Shown: one piece after another, positions 35,127-46,309 of the stretch | Layout of the letters: the number at the start of each line of letters is the position of its first letter | How positions within the stretch are numbered: position 1 is the stretch's first letter | Assembly (NCBI RefSeq): GCF_014203695.1 | Contig: NZ_JACHJO010000006.1 | Coordinates: 248,001 to 312,000, forward strand | Direction of reading: 5' to 3' | Source of the DNA: Nocardiopsis algeriensis | GTDB lineage: Bacteria; Actinomycetota; Actinomycetes; Streptosporangiales; Streptosporangiaceae | Length of the DNA: 64,000 nt | Program-made: the position numbers and the translations under genes | The notes under the pieces: generated by a model | What the model saw: the letters and a program-made list of their open reading frames with translations, nothing else | The model's database searches: none | Told to the model about the DNA's origin: nothing

Positions 35127-36077
35127 TCAGTCCTCGGTGGTGGGGGCCACGGCCTGTCCGGGGGCGGGCACGAGCGCGCCGGTGGCGGGCACCTCGACGG
35201 TGGCCATGCCGTGGGGAACCGGGCAGCCCTGGGGGAAGGTGCCGATCCGCGCCGGGTCGTAGCCCTCGGGGTAGCTGCGGACGTTGGGGCTCTGCCGGGC
35301 CCAGCGCGGTTCCTTCCGGGGCCTCATGCGGCGCACGACCTTCGCACGCAGCCTCAGGGCCCCCGAGGCGAGGGCGCGCCAGGTCTTCGAGGGTTCGGGG
35401 TAGCCGAACGCCTTCACGAGGCGGTCGTCCAGCAGGGCCTTGGTGAAGGGGCGCACCAGGGGCCTCTGCCAGGCGGGGTAGAAGCCCGCCATCAGCTCCA
35501 GGGTGGCGTCGGAGACGGCGCGGCCGCCGTCGGTGTAGGCGAAGTGCTCCGCCTCGTAGGAGTCCATGAGGTGGCGGAACTCCTCGTAGGTCTCGGGGAT
35601 CTCCTTGATCCCCATGTGCCTGCCGAGCTTGCGGTAGTAGTTCGTGTGGGCGGCGGTCTCGTGGTCGCTCAGGCAGCGCCAGCCGTAGCCGTGGTCGTTG
35701 ATCCAGCGCACCGGCATGACGACGAAGGTGCTGAGCACGTAGAGGTAGTCGTCGTTGCTGATGTCGTAGGAGCGGTGCATCTGGTTCATCCGGCGCAGGG
35801 CGTCGCGTCCCCGGCCCGGTCCGAACCCGTGCTCCATGATGTCGTTGAGGATCAGCGCGGTGTCGTCGTAGCGGTGCTGGGTGCGTTCGGTGAACTCCCG
35901 GGTGTCGGCCAGCAGCTGTCCGACGCTGGGGACGGCGTAGGTGCGGTACAGGGCCAGACCCAGGGCCTGCTCGATGTCCCAGGGGAACTCGTGGGCCGCC
36001 AGGATGCGCGCGATCTCCTCGCAGTCCGCCTCCGCGTCCAGCGTGTGGATCCTGTCTCGCCACTCGAACCGCTTCAT
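35127..36077 (-). CDS. MpaB-family (DUF2236) oxygenase, copy 1
   Basis: The 316-residue tandem paralogue of the neighbouring MpaB-family protein has the same core motifs (RRMNQMHRSYDISNDDYLYV; YYRKLGRHMGIKEIP) and the shared C-terminal RAKVVRRMRPRKEP. Both begin MKRF and are of equal length, so neither is truncated. It is preceded by about 220 nt that separate it from the conservon and contain the cvnD terminator, so it may have its own promoter. The 52-nt gap to copy 2 suggests one operon with the MFS gene. Function is inferred only at family level. Confidence 0.84.
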   Translation of the reverse strand: MKRFEWRDRIHTLDAEADCEEIARILAAHEFPWDIEQALGLALYRTYAVPSVGQLLADTREFTERTQHRYDDTALILNDIMEHGFGPGRGRDALRRMNQMHRSYDISNDDYLYVLSTFVVMPVRWINDHGYGWRCLSDHETAAHTNYYRKLGRHMGIKEIPETYEEFRHLMDSYEAEHFAYTDGGRAVSDATLELMAGFYPAWQRPLVRPFTKALLDDRLVKAFGYPEPSKTWRALASGALRLRAKVVRRMRPRKEPRWARQSPNVRSYPEGYDPARIGTFPQGCPVPHGMATVEVPATGALVPAPGQAVAPTTED

Positions 36078-36259
36078 CAGGTGGAACTCCAGTCGCCTTC
36101 TCGGCCCGCCCGCGACGGGACAGGGTCTGCGGGTGCTTCAGGGGCGCACTTTACCCGGAAGGCCCTTCTGTAGAGGAGACCTGGGGGCCTCTGTTCCCTT
36201 GTGGCCGGAAAACCGTGTCCTGTCCGTCATCATGCGGTCGCTCAGGGGAACAGCACAAA

Positions 36260-36287
36260 GGGCGGGAGGACCTGCGTCCCCCCGCCC
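36260..36287 (-). terminator. Terminator after the conservon
   Basis: GGGCGGG-A-GGAC with loop CTGC and GTCC-C-CCCGCCC form a stem with one mismatch. It lies 14 nt after the cvnD stop codon, reading in the minus direction. Confidence 0.7.
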
Positions 36288-36300
36288 TCGGCAGGTTCGG

Positions 36301-36885
36301 TCAGACGGCCACGCTCTCGGCCACGCGGTTGACCAGGGCCAGCAGGACCTGCTTGGACGACTCGCGCCTGCGTGCGTCGCACAGCACCACGGGGACCGAG
36401 GGGGCCAGGCTCAGTGCGGCCCGCACCTCCTCGGCCTCGTAGGCGTAGGAGTCGTCGAAGCAGTTCACCGCCACCACGAAGGGCACGCCGCGCCGCTCGA
36501 AGAAGTCCACCGAGGCGAAGCAGGTCTCCAGACGGCGGGTGTCGGCGATGACGATCGCCCCCAGCGCGCCCTCGGACAGCTCGTCCCACATGAACCAGAA
36601 CCGCTCCTGTCCGGGCGTGCCGAACAGGTACAGCACGAGGTTGGGACTGATGGTGATGCGTCCGAAGTCCAGCGCCACGGTGGTCGTCGTCTTGGACTCC
36701 ACCCCGGACAGGTCGTCGACCCCGAAGCTGGCCTCGGTCATCACCTCCTCGGTGCTCAGCGGGGGGATTTCGCTGACCGACCCGACCAACGTGGTCTTGC
36801 CGGCCCCGAAACCGCCCGCCACCAGGATCTTCAGGGCCGAGGGAACGGCCTCCTGGGAGCGCGGGTCAGAGTCGTTCGATGCCAT
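36301..36885 (-). CDS. cvnD: Conservon GTPase CvnD
   Basis: Ras-like small GTPase (194 residues) of the conservon, the G-protein-like signalling module of actinobacteria. Walker A GGFGAGKTTLVGSV, the switch II region LFGTPGQERFWFMWDEL and the specificity-like loop AVNCFDD are present. It is the last gene of cvnABCD and overlaps cvnC by 20 nt. In Streptomyces the CvnA-D proteins form a membrane-associated complex that resembles a eukaryotic G-protein-coupled system. Confidence 0.92.
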   Translation of the reverse strand: MASNDSDPRSQEAVPSALKILVAGGFGAGKTTLVGSVSEIPPLSTEEVMTEASFGVDDLSGVESKTTTTVALDFGRITISPNLVLYLFGTPGQERFWFMWDELSEGALGAIVIADTRRLETCFASVDFFERRGVPFVVAVNCFDDSYAYEAEEVRAALSLAPSVPVVLCDARRRESSKQVLLALVNRVAESVAV

Positions 36886-37303
36886 CGAGAACCGCCTGGA
36901 GTACGTCCCGGCTCACCGGGCTCTTCGCTGTGTAGGGTGCGCGGGCCAGGGCCAGGCCGCGGTTGAGGAGGTCGCTGAGCAGGACCTTGACGACTGCCAC
37001 CGGGATGTCCAGGTGCGCGGACACCTCGGCGACCGACTGGGGGTGTCGGCACAGCTCCAGGATGCGGAGCTGTTCGGGTTCCAGCGCCATCTCGTCGACG
37101 TCGGCCCGTTTGGCCGCGATCACCACGCTGATCATGTCCAGCCGCACCGCGTCGTCGTGTTCACGGCCCTGCGCGATCACGTACGGGCGGACGAGCGGAC
37201 CTGCGTCCGGCTGCTCGGCCGCGAGGTCCTCCGGAGCCGCCTCCGTATCGCGGAGCGGCGGCTCGTAGGCCTCGCCGGGGTCGAACTCGTTGTGCGCTTG
37301 CAT
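36866..37303 (-). CDS. cvnC: Conservon protein CvnC (DUF742)
   Basis: The 145-residue DUF742 protein has the typical LVRPYVIAQGR motif, LELCRHPQSVAEVSAHLDIPVAVVKVLLSDL (a winged-helix-like stretch) and a C-terminal end LLNRGLALA...VLQAVLDGIERL. An acidic N-terminal tail of about 35 residues precedes the domain. Third gene of the conservon; overlaps cvnD. Its partner is expected to be the roadblock protein CvnB. Confidence 0.92.
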   Translation of the reverse strand: MQAHNEFDPGEAYEPPLRDTEAAPEDLAAEQPDAGPLVRPYVIAQGREHDDAVRLDMISVVIAAKRADVDEMALEPEQLRILELCRHPQSVAEVSAHLDIPVAVVKVLLSDLLNRGLALARAPYTAKSPVSRDVLQAVLDGIERL

Positions 37304-37311
37304 GACGGCCC

Positions 37312-37758
37312 CTATCGTGTGGCTTCTCCAGCGTCGCCCTCGTGCCGGGGGGCGGCGCCCATGTATCGGCCCACCTGCTCGACCAGGACATTCATCTCGT
37401 AGGCGATCAGGCCCACGTCCGCGCTCTCCTGGGCCAGGACGGCCAGGCAGGCGCCCCGTCCCGCGCCGGTGACGAAGAGGTACGCGCTCTCCATCTCCAC
37501 GACGGTCTGGAGCACCTCGCCGCCGCCGAAGTGGCGGCCGGTGCCGCGTGCCAGGCTCTGGAAGGCGGACGCCACGGCCGACAGGTGCTCGGCGTCGTCC
37601 TTGGCCAGCCCGCGGGAGCGGCCGATCAACAGGCCGTCGGCGGAGAGCACGATGGCGTGCCGGGAGCCGACCGCGCGGTCGAGGAGCTCGTCCAGCAGCC
37701 AGTCGATGTCCTTCTTGCTCGAGTCCTCGTGGTCGGAGCTCTCGGAAGTACTCGTCAC
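37312..37758 (-). CDS. cvnB: Conservon roadblock/LC7 protein CvnB
   Basis: The 148-residue roadblock/LC7-fold protein is thought to regulate the conservon GTPase. Typical motifs are DIDWLLDELLDRAVGSRHAIVLSADGLL and AYLFVTGAGRGACLAVLA. GTG start at 37758, 2 nt after the cvnA stop, indicating coupling. It has an acidic/Ser-rich N-terminal tail. Confidence 0.93.
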   Translation of the reverse strand: MTSTSESSDHEDSSKKDIDWLLDELLDRAVGSRHAIVLSADGLLIGRSRGLAKDDAEHLSAVASAFQSLARGTGRHFGGGEVLQTVVEMESAYLFVTGAGRGACLAVLAQESADVGLIAYEMNVLVEQVGRYMGAAPRHEGDAGEATR

Positions 37759-37760
37759 GG

Positions 37761-40265
37761 TTACGCGTCCTTGTCGGTCTCGTCGGTCTGCTGCTTGCCG
37801 GCGCGCCGGCCCCGGTCCGTTCCCTTCTGGAACGCGGTCATGTTCCGGCGCAGCCGGGACAGCCGCTCACTGGTGTCGGCGGGCCGGGGACGTTCCGCGG
37901 AGGAGGATCCCTCCGCCGCCGCGGGTCCGCCCCGGGGGTCGGGCGCGGGGTCGGAGGCCAGCTGCGGGGCCAGGTTCTGCTGGGGCCTGCGTCTGGGGAG
38001 CGGAGGGCGTCCGCCGCCCGCCTCGACCGTCTCCCCGGTGTCCGGGGCCGGTGCCGGGGAGACGGCCGGCCTGCGGGTGGGCAGAGGAGGGCGGTCGGCG
38101 GAGCCACCGTCCTCGCCCTCCGGGCCGGTGCCCGCGGGGTCCTGGGGCTCCGGCGTCCCGGGGGACGTGTCCGAGGGCGCGGGGACCGCTGTCAGCGCGG
38201 GGGAGGACACGGCCTTCAGTGCGCCCTCGGGGGTGCGGTCGGCGACCTCGCGCACCTCCCAGATGTCCTCCTCCTCGGAGGGTTTCCCGGAGACGGAGGC
38301 GCGGTCGCCGGAGATCAGCTCGTGGGGGAGCAGGACGATCGCCTGCACGCCGCCGTAGGGCGACGGGCGCAGGTGCACCTTGATGCCGTGGCGGTGGGCC
38401 AGGTGGGAGACCACGAACAGGCCGAGGCGCATCTTCTCGTTGAGGCGCATCACGTCGAACTCGGGCGGGTCGGCGAGGAGCGCGTTGGCCGAGGCGAACT
38501 CGTCGTCGGTCATGCCGAGTCCCCGGTCCTCCACCTCGATGGTCACACCGTTGGGGACCTCGTCGCTGCTCAGGCGCACGTGGGTGTGCGGCGGGGAGAA
38601 CATCGCGGCGTTGTCGACCAGCTCGGCGACCAGGTGGATGACGTCGGCGACGGCGGGGCCGTTGAGGTGGACGCGGGCGATCCGCTCGCGCTTGACGCGG
38701 GTGTAGTCGCCCGACTCGGAGATGGCGCCGCGCAGCACGTCGATCAGCGGCATCGGCCGGTGCCAGGTGCGGCCGGGCGCCTCACCGCCGAGGATCAGCA
38801 GGTTCTCGGCGTTGCGGCGCGAGCGCGTGGCCAGGTGGTCGAGCTTGAAGAGCTGCGAGAGCTGCTCCGGGTCCTCCTGCTCGCGTTCCATCTTGTCGAG
38901 GAGGCGCAGCTGGCGGTGGACCAGCGTCTGGCTGCGGTGCGCGATGTTGAGGAACACGCGGTTGATGCCCTGGCGGAGCTCGGTCTGCTGGACGGCCTCG
39001 TCCACCGCGGCGCGCTGGGCGGTGTTGAACGCCTTGGCGACGTCACCGATCTCGTCGTCGGAGGTCGACAGCTGGGGCAGTGCCGAGTCGATGTCCACGT
39101 GCTCGCCGGCGTGCAGGCGGCGCATGATGTCGGGCAGCCGGTTCCGGGTCAGGTCGTCGGCGCCGTCGCGCAGCGTCGTCAGCCGGGTGGTGAGGGACAG
39201 GGAGGACCGGCGGGCGAGCAGGAAGGCGGCCGCGACGACCAGGGCCACGGCGAGGCTGCTGACGGCGGCCACGAGAACGGCCCGGTTGGCCTGGGCCGCG
39301 GTGACGTCGGAGGCGTGCAGGGCCTCGTCCGCGCCGATCTCGGTGAACTCGAGCACGACGTACTCGAAGTCGGAGTACCAGGCCTCGGCGTCCACCGGCA
39401 TGGACAGGTCCTCGACCTCGGTCGGGAGGAGGGTGACCGGGTCGGTGACCGTCTCCGTCCGGACCTGGCGGTCCATGATCTGCTCCTGCATCGAGAGCAG
39501 GTTCGCGTACTCGGGGCTGTCGAGCACGGCCTGGAGCCGGTCGGCCTGCCCCGGACCGCTCAGGTAGGGGCCGTTGGCGGCGAGGAGGCTCTGGTAGGCG
39601 CCCACCAGTTCGGTGAACTCGCGCTGGTCCTCCACCGTCAGCTCGTCGTTGGCGAAGGCCCGGGAGAGCTGGGCATCGGTGCGCGCGAACAGGTCGACGG
39701 TGCGGAACATCTGGGTCGCCGTGACACCCGGTTTCACCGCGGCGGTGATGTTGCCCTCGCGGGCCTGGCTGTCGAAGGAGTTGGCGCCGTGGAGGATCAG
39801 ACCGTTGTAGTACTCCAGGACCTCGTCACGGGTGGCGCTGCCGTCGTCCACGGCCAGGCGGATGTCGCCGATCCTGCCGTACTCGGCGTGCAGTGTCTCG
39901 ATGTGCCGGCCGGCGTCCCCGGGGGCGAGGTCGGCGAAGTCGATGAGCTCTCCGATGACGGAGCCGAGGGACTCGTCGGTGCTCGTGCGGGCCTCGGCCA
40001 GCTGTTCGGCCAGCTCCCGGCTCCCCGGGTTCTCGATGAACGCGATGGTCCGGGCCCGCTCGTGCATGGCGTCGACGAGGCCGACGGCGGCGGGCGTCAC
40101 CATGCTCTCGGTCGCCCGCGAGCGGAGCAGCTGGAGGGTCGCGTCGTAGGCCAGGACCGAGGTGAGGATCAACCAGAGCGCCACCAGGGCGGCGGTGGGA
40201 ATCGTGACCATCGTGCGGATGCGGGAGGCGATCGTCCGCCTGCGACGTTGTGGTAATGCCTGCAC
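37761..40265 (-). CDS. cvnA: Conservon sensor histidine kinase-like protein CvnA
   Basis: The 834-residue membrane protein has an N-terminal membrane helix, an extracytoplasmic nitrate/nitrite-sensing-like helical domain, a second membrane helix near residues 320-345, a HAMP-like segment, and a kinase region. The kinase region has the His-containing FLNIAHRSQTLVHRQL helix and an ATPase domain (AELVDNAAMFSPP; EDRGLGMTDDE; GLFVVSHLA). A long Pro-rich tail follows. I prefer GTG at 40265, which has AGGAG 4 nt upstream; the frame stays open to GTG at 40406. It senses an unknown signal and heads the conservon operon. Confidence 0.92.
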   Translation of the reverse strand: MQALPQRRRRTIASRIRTMVTIPTAALVALWLILTSVLAYDATLQLLRSRATESMVTPAAVGLVDAMHERARTIAFIENPGSRELAEQLAEARTSTDESLGSVIGELIDFADLAPGDAGRHIETLHAEYGRIGDIRLAVDDGSATRDEVLEYYNGLILHGANSFDSQAREGNITAAVKPGVTATQMFRTVDLFARTDAQLSRAFANDELTVEDQREFTELVGAYQSLLAANGPYLSGPGQADRLQAVLDSPEYANLLSMQEQIMDRQVRTETVTDPVTLLPTEVEDLSMPVDAEAWYSDFEYVVLEFTEIGADEALHASDVTAAQANRAVLVAAVSSLAVALVVAAAFLLARRSSLSLTTRLTTLRDGADDLTRNRLPDIMRRLHAGEHVDIDSALPQLSTSDDEIGDVAKAFNTAQRAAVDEAVQQTELRQGINRVFLNIAHRSQTLVHRQLRLLDKMEREQEDPEQLSQLFKLDHLATRSRRNAENLLILGGEAPGRTWHRPMPLIDVLRGAISESGDYTRVKRERIARVHLNGPAVADVIHLVAELVDNAAMFSPPHTHVRLSSDEVPNGVTIEVEDRGLGMTDDEFASANALLADPPEFDVMRLNEKMRLGLFVVSHLAHRHGIKVHLRPSPYGGVQAIVLLPHELISGDRASVSGKPSEEEDIWEVREVADRTPEGALKAVSSPALTAVPAPSDTSPGTPEPQDPAGTGPEGEDGGSADRPPLPTRRPAVSPAPAPDTGETVEAGGGRPPLPRRRPQQNLAPQLASDPAPDPRGGPAAAEGSSSAERPRPADTSERLSRLRRNMTAFQKGTDRGRRAGKQQTDETDKDA

Positions 40266-40573
40266 GGTTCTCCTGTCGATCCGCGTGAAGTCTTCTCGGA
40301 TGCGGCGTCGGGGAAACGGCCGCGGGTGCCTCGGGGTCTGCACCTCTCTGTCCACGGGTTCGTCCGACTCGGGTGGTCGGAGCGGAACGCCCCGTAGGGT
40401 GACCACTCATGCGGCTTTTCGGCGTTGGAGATCGTATCTCGGAAGGAAAACGGCGAAATATCCGGGTGGTGGGGGCAGTCTGCCACGAAGAGCGGGATGT
40501 CCACATCTTCGGAGGGCTGATGCGGACTGGATACTACTCTCCGGAATTACATGGGACGTACGTCACATATGGC
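40266..40573. other. Intergenic stretch upstream of cvnA
   Basis: 308 bases that separate the end of the DUF3592 gene from the conservon. They presumably contain the cvnA promoter and leader, or the first 47 codons if GTG 40406 is the true start. Composition falls toward A/T at 40420-40570. No clear promoter boxes or hairpin could be assigned. Confidence 0.4.
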
Positions 40574-40969
40574 TCAACGCCACTCCAAATATCCCAGGAA
40601 GGCACCGCTGAGCACCAGGATCGCTCCCAGCGTGCCGAACATGCCGCGCACCCAGTGCGACAGCCACGGAGCGGCCACGATCCGGGCCAGGTCGGGCCGG
40701 GCCGGATCGTAGGCCACGGTGACGATCTCTCCCGCCCTGGATGCCGTCCACCCGGTGCTCTCGTGTTCGGCGTGGACCTCCTGCCCCTCCTCGGTGCGGA
40801 ACTGCACGATCATCCGGGAGGCCGCCGAGGTCTCCCGGTAGCCGATCACCCTCCCCTTCGCACGCACGCCGTACCTGGCCAGGCGCCGGTCGAGCCGGCT
40901 GTTGCGGTTCACGGTCCAGAGGAGGACCAGGCCCGCGACGAGGGGGAGGAGCGGGTACAGCTGGGACAT
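40574..40969 (-). CDS. DUF3592 membrane protein
   Basis: The 131-residue protein has one N-terminal and one C-terminal membrane helix (residues 4-19 and about 108-127). The globular middle contains the DUF3592-type segment GRVIGYRETSAASRMIVQFRTEEG and VTVAYDPARPDLARIV. Function unknown. Transcribed toward the conservon, about 300 nt upstream of it; there is no evident connection. Confidence 0.8.
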   Translation of the reverse strand: MSQLYPLLPLVAGLVLLWTVNRNSRLDRRLARYGVRAKGRVIGYRETSAASRMIVQFRTEEGQEVHAEHESTGWTASRAGEIVTVAYDPARPDLARIVAAPWLSHWVRGMFGTLGAILVLSGAFLGYLEWR

Positions 40970-41194
40970 CGCCAGGGGTGTCCTCTCAGGAGACTGCCGG
41001 GAAGGAGGGAGAAGCGCCCAGGTCGGAGCCGTCGCACACGTCCTGGGTCGGGAGGCCGCCGACGGGCGGCGACAGGGTAGCGCGGACCGGCCTGGGGGGA
41101 ACAGATGCTCCGGGTGTGCGGACAGGCGGCCGGCAGCCCCCGATGATGGGGTGGCGGCAGCGTGTCAGGAGGAAGCGGAAAGGAGCGGGAGGCG

Positions 41195-41986
41195 ATGTCG
41201 GAGATCGCAGAGCGGGTCGGGAGGATCCTGGACGACCCGAACAACTGGCCGGACGACCCGAAGGAGGCGGTCGCGCTCCAGCGGCGCCTGGCCGGCAGGG
41301 TCAGGGTGGAACCTCTCGACGTCGACTCCGTGCGCCTGGTCGCCGGACTCGACGTCAGCTACGCGAAGGACAACACGGCGCTGTCGGCGGCCGCGGTGGT
41401 CATGGACGTGCGCACCCTGGAGGTGGTCGAGTCGGTCGCCATCGCCTCGGAACCCTCGTTCCCCTACATCTCCGGGTTGTTCGGCTTCCGCGAGTCACCG
41501 CCGGTCCTGGAGGCGCTCGGGCAGCTCACGACCACCCCCGACGTGTACCTGTGCGACGGCTTCGGCCTGGCCCACCCGCGCCGCTTCGGGGTCGCCTGCC
41601 ACCTGGGCGTCCTGCTCGACCTGCCGGTGGTGGGATCGGCCAAGTCGGTGCTCTACGGCAAACACGCGGTCCCCGGGGAGGAGCGCGGATCGTGGACGCC
41701 CATGGTGGCGGGTATCTCCGAGGTCGTCCCCGACTCGGCGGCCCTCGCGGAACAGGGCAAGGAGGTCATCGGCCGGTCCCTGCGCACCCGGACCGGGGTC
41801 AAGCCCGTCTACGTGTCCGTCGGCCACAGGGTCGATCTGGAGGGCGCCGCCGAGCTGGTCCTGCGCCTGTCGCCCAAGTACCGGGTGCCCGAGCCGGTCC
41901 GCCACGCCGACCGGCTGTGCGGTGAGCACCGCAAGGCGGTGCTGGCCGCCAAGGAGGCCGGTGAGGACCTCCCCGTCTTCTCCTGA
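41195..41986 (+). CDS. nfi: Deoxyribonuclease V (endonuclease V)
   Basis: Cuts DNA near deoxyinosine, starting repair of deaminated adenine. The 263-residue product has the family's VAGLDVSYAKD (catalytic Asp), FPYISGLFGFRE (YxPG-like loop and catalytic Glu) and CDGFGLAHPRRFG (Asp), then VGSAKS. ATG at 41195 was chosen over GTG at 41162 because of the family length and the GGGAGG/AAAGGAG upstream. Convergent with guaB1, separated by a strong terminator. Confidence 0.94.
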   Translation: MSEIAERVGRILDDPNNWPDDPKEAVALQRRLAGRVRVEPLDVDSVRLVAGLDVSYAKDNTALSAAAVVMDVRTLEVVESVAIASEPSFPYISGLFGFRESPPVLEALGQLTTTPDVYLCDGFGLAHPRRFGVACHLGVLLDLPVVGSAKSVLYGKHAVPGEERGSWTPMVAGISEVVPDSAALAEQGKEVIGRSLRTRTGVKPVYVSVGHRVDLEGAAELVLRLSPKYRVPEPVRHADRLCGEHRKAVLAAKEAGEDLPVFS

Positions 41987-41994
41987 GCTCCGGA

Positions 41995-42027
41995 TGCGCG
42001 GGAGGACGGCCGGCGTCCTCCCGCGCA
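41995..42027. terminator. Bidirectional terminator between nfi and guaB1
   Basis: TGCGCGGGAGGACG, loop GCCGG, CGTCCTCCCGCGCA: 14 perfect pairs. A second hairpin (GCCCCGGC-GGGA-GCCGGGGC, 42031-42050) follows directly. Confidence 0.85.
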
Positions 42028-42070
42028 CGGGCCCCGGCGGGAGCCGGGGCGTGTCCCGCGCGTCCCCGTC

Positions 42071-44672
<2,602 letters not shown>

Positions 44673-44686
44673 TCCGGCCGATACGG

Positions 44687-44717
44687 GCGGGGCGGTGCCG
44701 GTCGGCACCGCCCCGCC
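44687..44717. terminator. Strong terminator between convergent genes
   Basis: GGCGGGGCGGTGCCG, short loop, CGGCACCGCCCCGCC: about 15 perfect base pairs followed by TTC. It separates the CDP-alcohol phosphotransferase gene from the acyltransferase gene. Confidence 0.85.
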
Positions 44718-44738
44718 TTCGCCGTTGCGGGCAGGCCG

Positions 44739-45878
44739 TCAGGCCCGGCTGCCGCTTCCGGCCGACTCGCGCTCGGCGGGCCGGGGGGTGTCGGGCAGGG
44801 GCTTGAGGAACCAGGTGGACCGGGGCTCCACCGCCCAGCGCAGGCAGGCCCGGACCCAAGGGCTGCACAGCAGCAGGACGAGGCCCGCCGCCAGGAGCAG
44901 GGTGGCGACCGTGCCCACGGGGCCGGTCGCGACGTCGTACCAAGGGGTCATGCGGAGCGGCTCCATGAGCGCGGCGTGGCCGAGGTAGACGTACAGGGTG
45001 TAGGCACCCAGGTCGGTGAACCAGGTGCGCCGCTTGGGGGTCAGGGCCAGGAAGGCGATGCTCATTGCCAGGGCGATTCCCAGGAAGGCCAGCCGGATGC
45101 CGAGGCCGGGCAGCAGGGGGTCGATGTCGCGGTCGGTCAGGCTGCTGCTCAGGAAGAGCCAGTCCGTGCTCAGCTCCTGGGAGGCGGGTACCGCCAGCAG
45201 GGCCGTCACGCCCATCACGGCCACGGCGCCGACACGCACCCACAGCTTGTCGAGGAGGGCGAGGTGCTCCCTGCGCAGGGTCAGGCCCAGGACGAAGAAG
45301 GGCAGGAAGCTGAGCACGCGGCCGATGGCCAGGGTTCCGCTGCCCAGGTCGGTGGTGGCGGCGCAGACCGAGACGACGAGGGCGACCGCCACCGGCCGGC
45401 GGAGCCGCTGCCAGACCGGGACGCTCAGTCGCCAGAGGAACAGCGCGACGAGGAACCACAGGGCGTAGGTCGGCTGGAGCAGCGACAGCGCGTCGGGCAG
45501 GCTTCCGCGCTGGAGGGCATGGACGGCGTGGTCGACGGCCCAGAAGACGAGGTAGGGCACGGCCAGGGTCAGGATCAGCTTCTCGACGCGCCGGGGCGAC
45601 GTCGTGAAGGAACGCGACAGGTACCCGCTGATCAGGATGAACGCGGGCATGTGGAAGAAGTAGATCCAGTAGTACAGGACGTTGGCGGGACCGTAGTCGC
45701 GCATGGGCCCGAGCATGTGGCCGACGACCACCAGCCCGATGAGGAGGAACTTGGCGTTGTCCAGGCGGGCGTCGCGGGCCGGGGTCGTCTCCGCCGCGGC
45801 GGGGTTGCTCTCGGCCGTCGGGGAGGCCGCGCCCCGGTCGGGGCGGCGGTCTTCCGGTTCGGTCATGGATGAGGCCAC
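44739..45878 (-). CDS. Acyltransferase 3 family protein (fucose 4-O-acetylase-like)
   Basis: The 379-residue membrane protein has about ten hydrophobic segments, RLDNAKFLLIGLVVVGHML (conserved Asp/Asn/Lys and His at the start of the fold) and YYWIYFFHMPAFILISGYLS. The pattern fits COG3594/acyltransferase 3, which acylates surface polysaccharides or lipids. GTG at 45878 or ATG at 45866 could be the start. It is transcribed away from the A/T-rich 45879-46309 gap. Confidence 0.85.
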   Translation of the reverse strand: MASSMTEPEDRRPDRGAASPTAESNPAAAETTPARDARLDNAKFLLIGLVVVGHMLGPMRDYGPANVLYYWIYFFHMPAFILISGYLSRSFTTSPRRVEKLILTLAVPYLVFWAVDHAVHALQRGSLPDALSLLQPTYALWFLVALFLWRLSVPVWQRLRRPVAVALVVSVCAATTDLGSGTLAIGRVLSFLPFFVLGLTLRREHLALLDKLWVRVGAVAVMGVTALLAVPASQELSTDWLFLSSSLTDRDIDPLLPGLGIRLAFLGIALAMSIAFLALTPKRRTWFTDLGAYTLYVYLGHAALMEPLRMTPWYDVATGPVGTVATLLLAAGLVLLLCSPWVRACLRWAVEPRSTWFLKPLPDTPRPAERESAGSGSRA

Positions 45879-46016
45879 GAGTGGACTCCGAAGTCGAATC
45901 GTAACTGTTCGTGTTCAATTTTCCGTGCATGAGGTCACACGGAGGTGTGGGGGAGTCGAGCGGCCGATGCCGTGCGGTGCACGCGGAGGGCACCGGGGAA
46001 CCGGGCACGTGTGCCG

Positions 46017-46035
46017 TTACATTACTGTGATGTAA
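46017..46035. promoter_or_regulatory. Candidate operator TTACAT-N7-ATGTAA
   Basis: A 19-nt inverted repeat with 6-bp arms in the divergent region between the acyltransferase and amidohydrolase genes. It is one of the few A/T-rich palindromes in the window. The regulator is unknown. Confidence 0.4.
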
Positions 46036-46237
46036 ATCGATGCGCCAGCGGTTCGCACGGTTTTCCCGGGAAATCCGCTTCGGGTGCCTGCCCTCGGGGA
46101 AGCGGGCCTCTGCGCGTACAGGCCGGGCAAACAGGGTGCCCAGGCCGTTCTTCCGTGATCAGACCTTAACCCACCTACGCGGTGGCGGGGGAACGAAGGG
46201 AGGACATGTCAGTGTGGGTGGGGGGCGTCCGCGCCGA

Positions 46238-46243
46238 TAGGCT
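46238..46243 (+). promoter_or_regulatory. Probable -10 box of the amidohydrolase gene
   Basis: TAGGCT at this place is a good actinobacterial -10 box, so transcription would start near 46250. That makes starts at or before 46244 unlikely and supports a start near 46301-46310. No clear -35 was found. Confidence 0.4.
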
Positions 46244-46309
46244 GTGCCGTCAGGCAGTGGCCCCGGGACAGCAGACCCGGTCGAGATACGAGAAAAGGCG
46301 GTGGAAACC

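Larger units (their letters stand above)
45879..46309. other. Divergent regulatory gap
   Basis: About 430 bases with no supported gene. It holds the palindrome TTACAT-N7-ATGTAA (46017-46035) and a probable -10 box TAGGCT (46238-46243) for the amidohydrolase gene. A short ATG with a perfect GGGAGG (46206) opens a frame that only overlaps the next gene out of frame. Confidence 0.5.
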
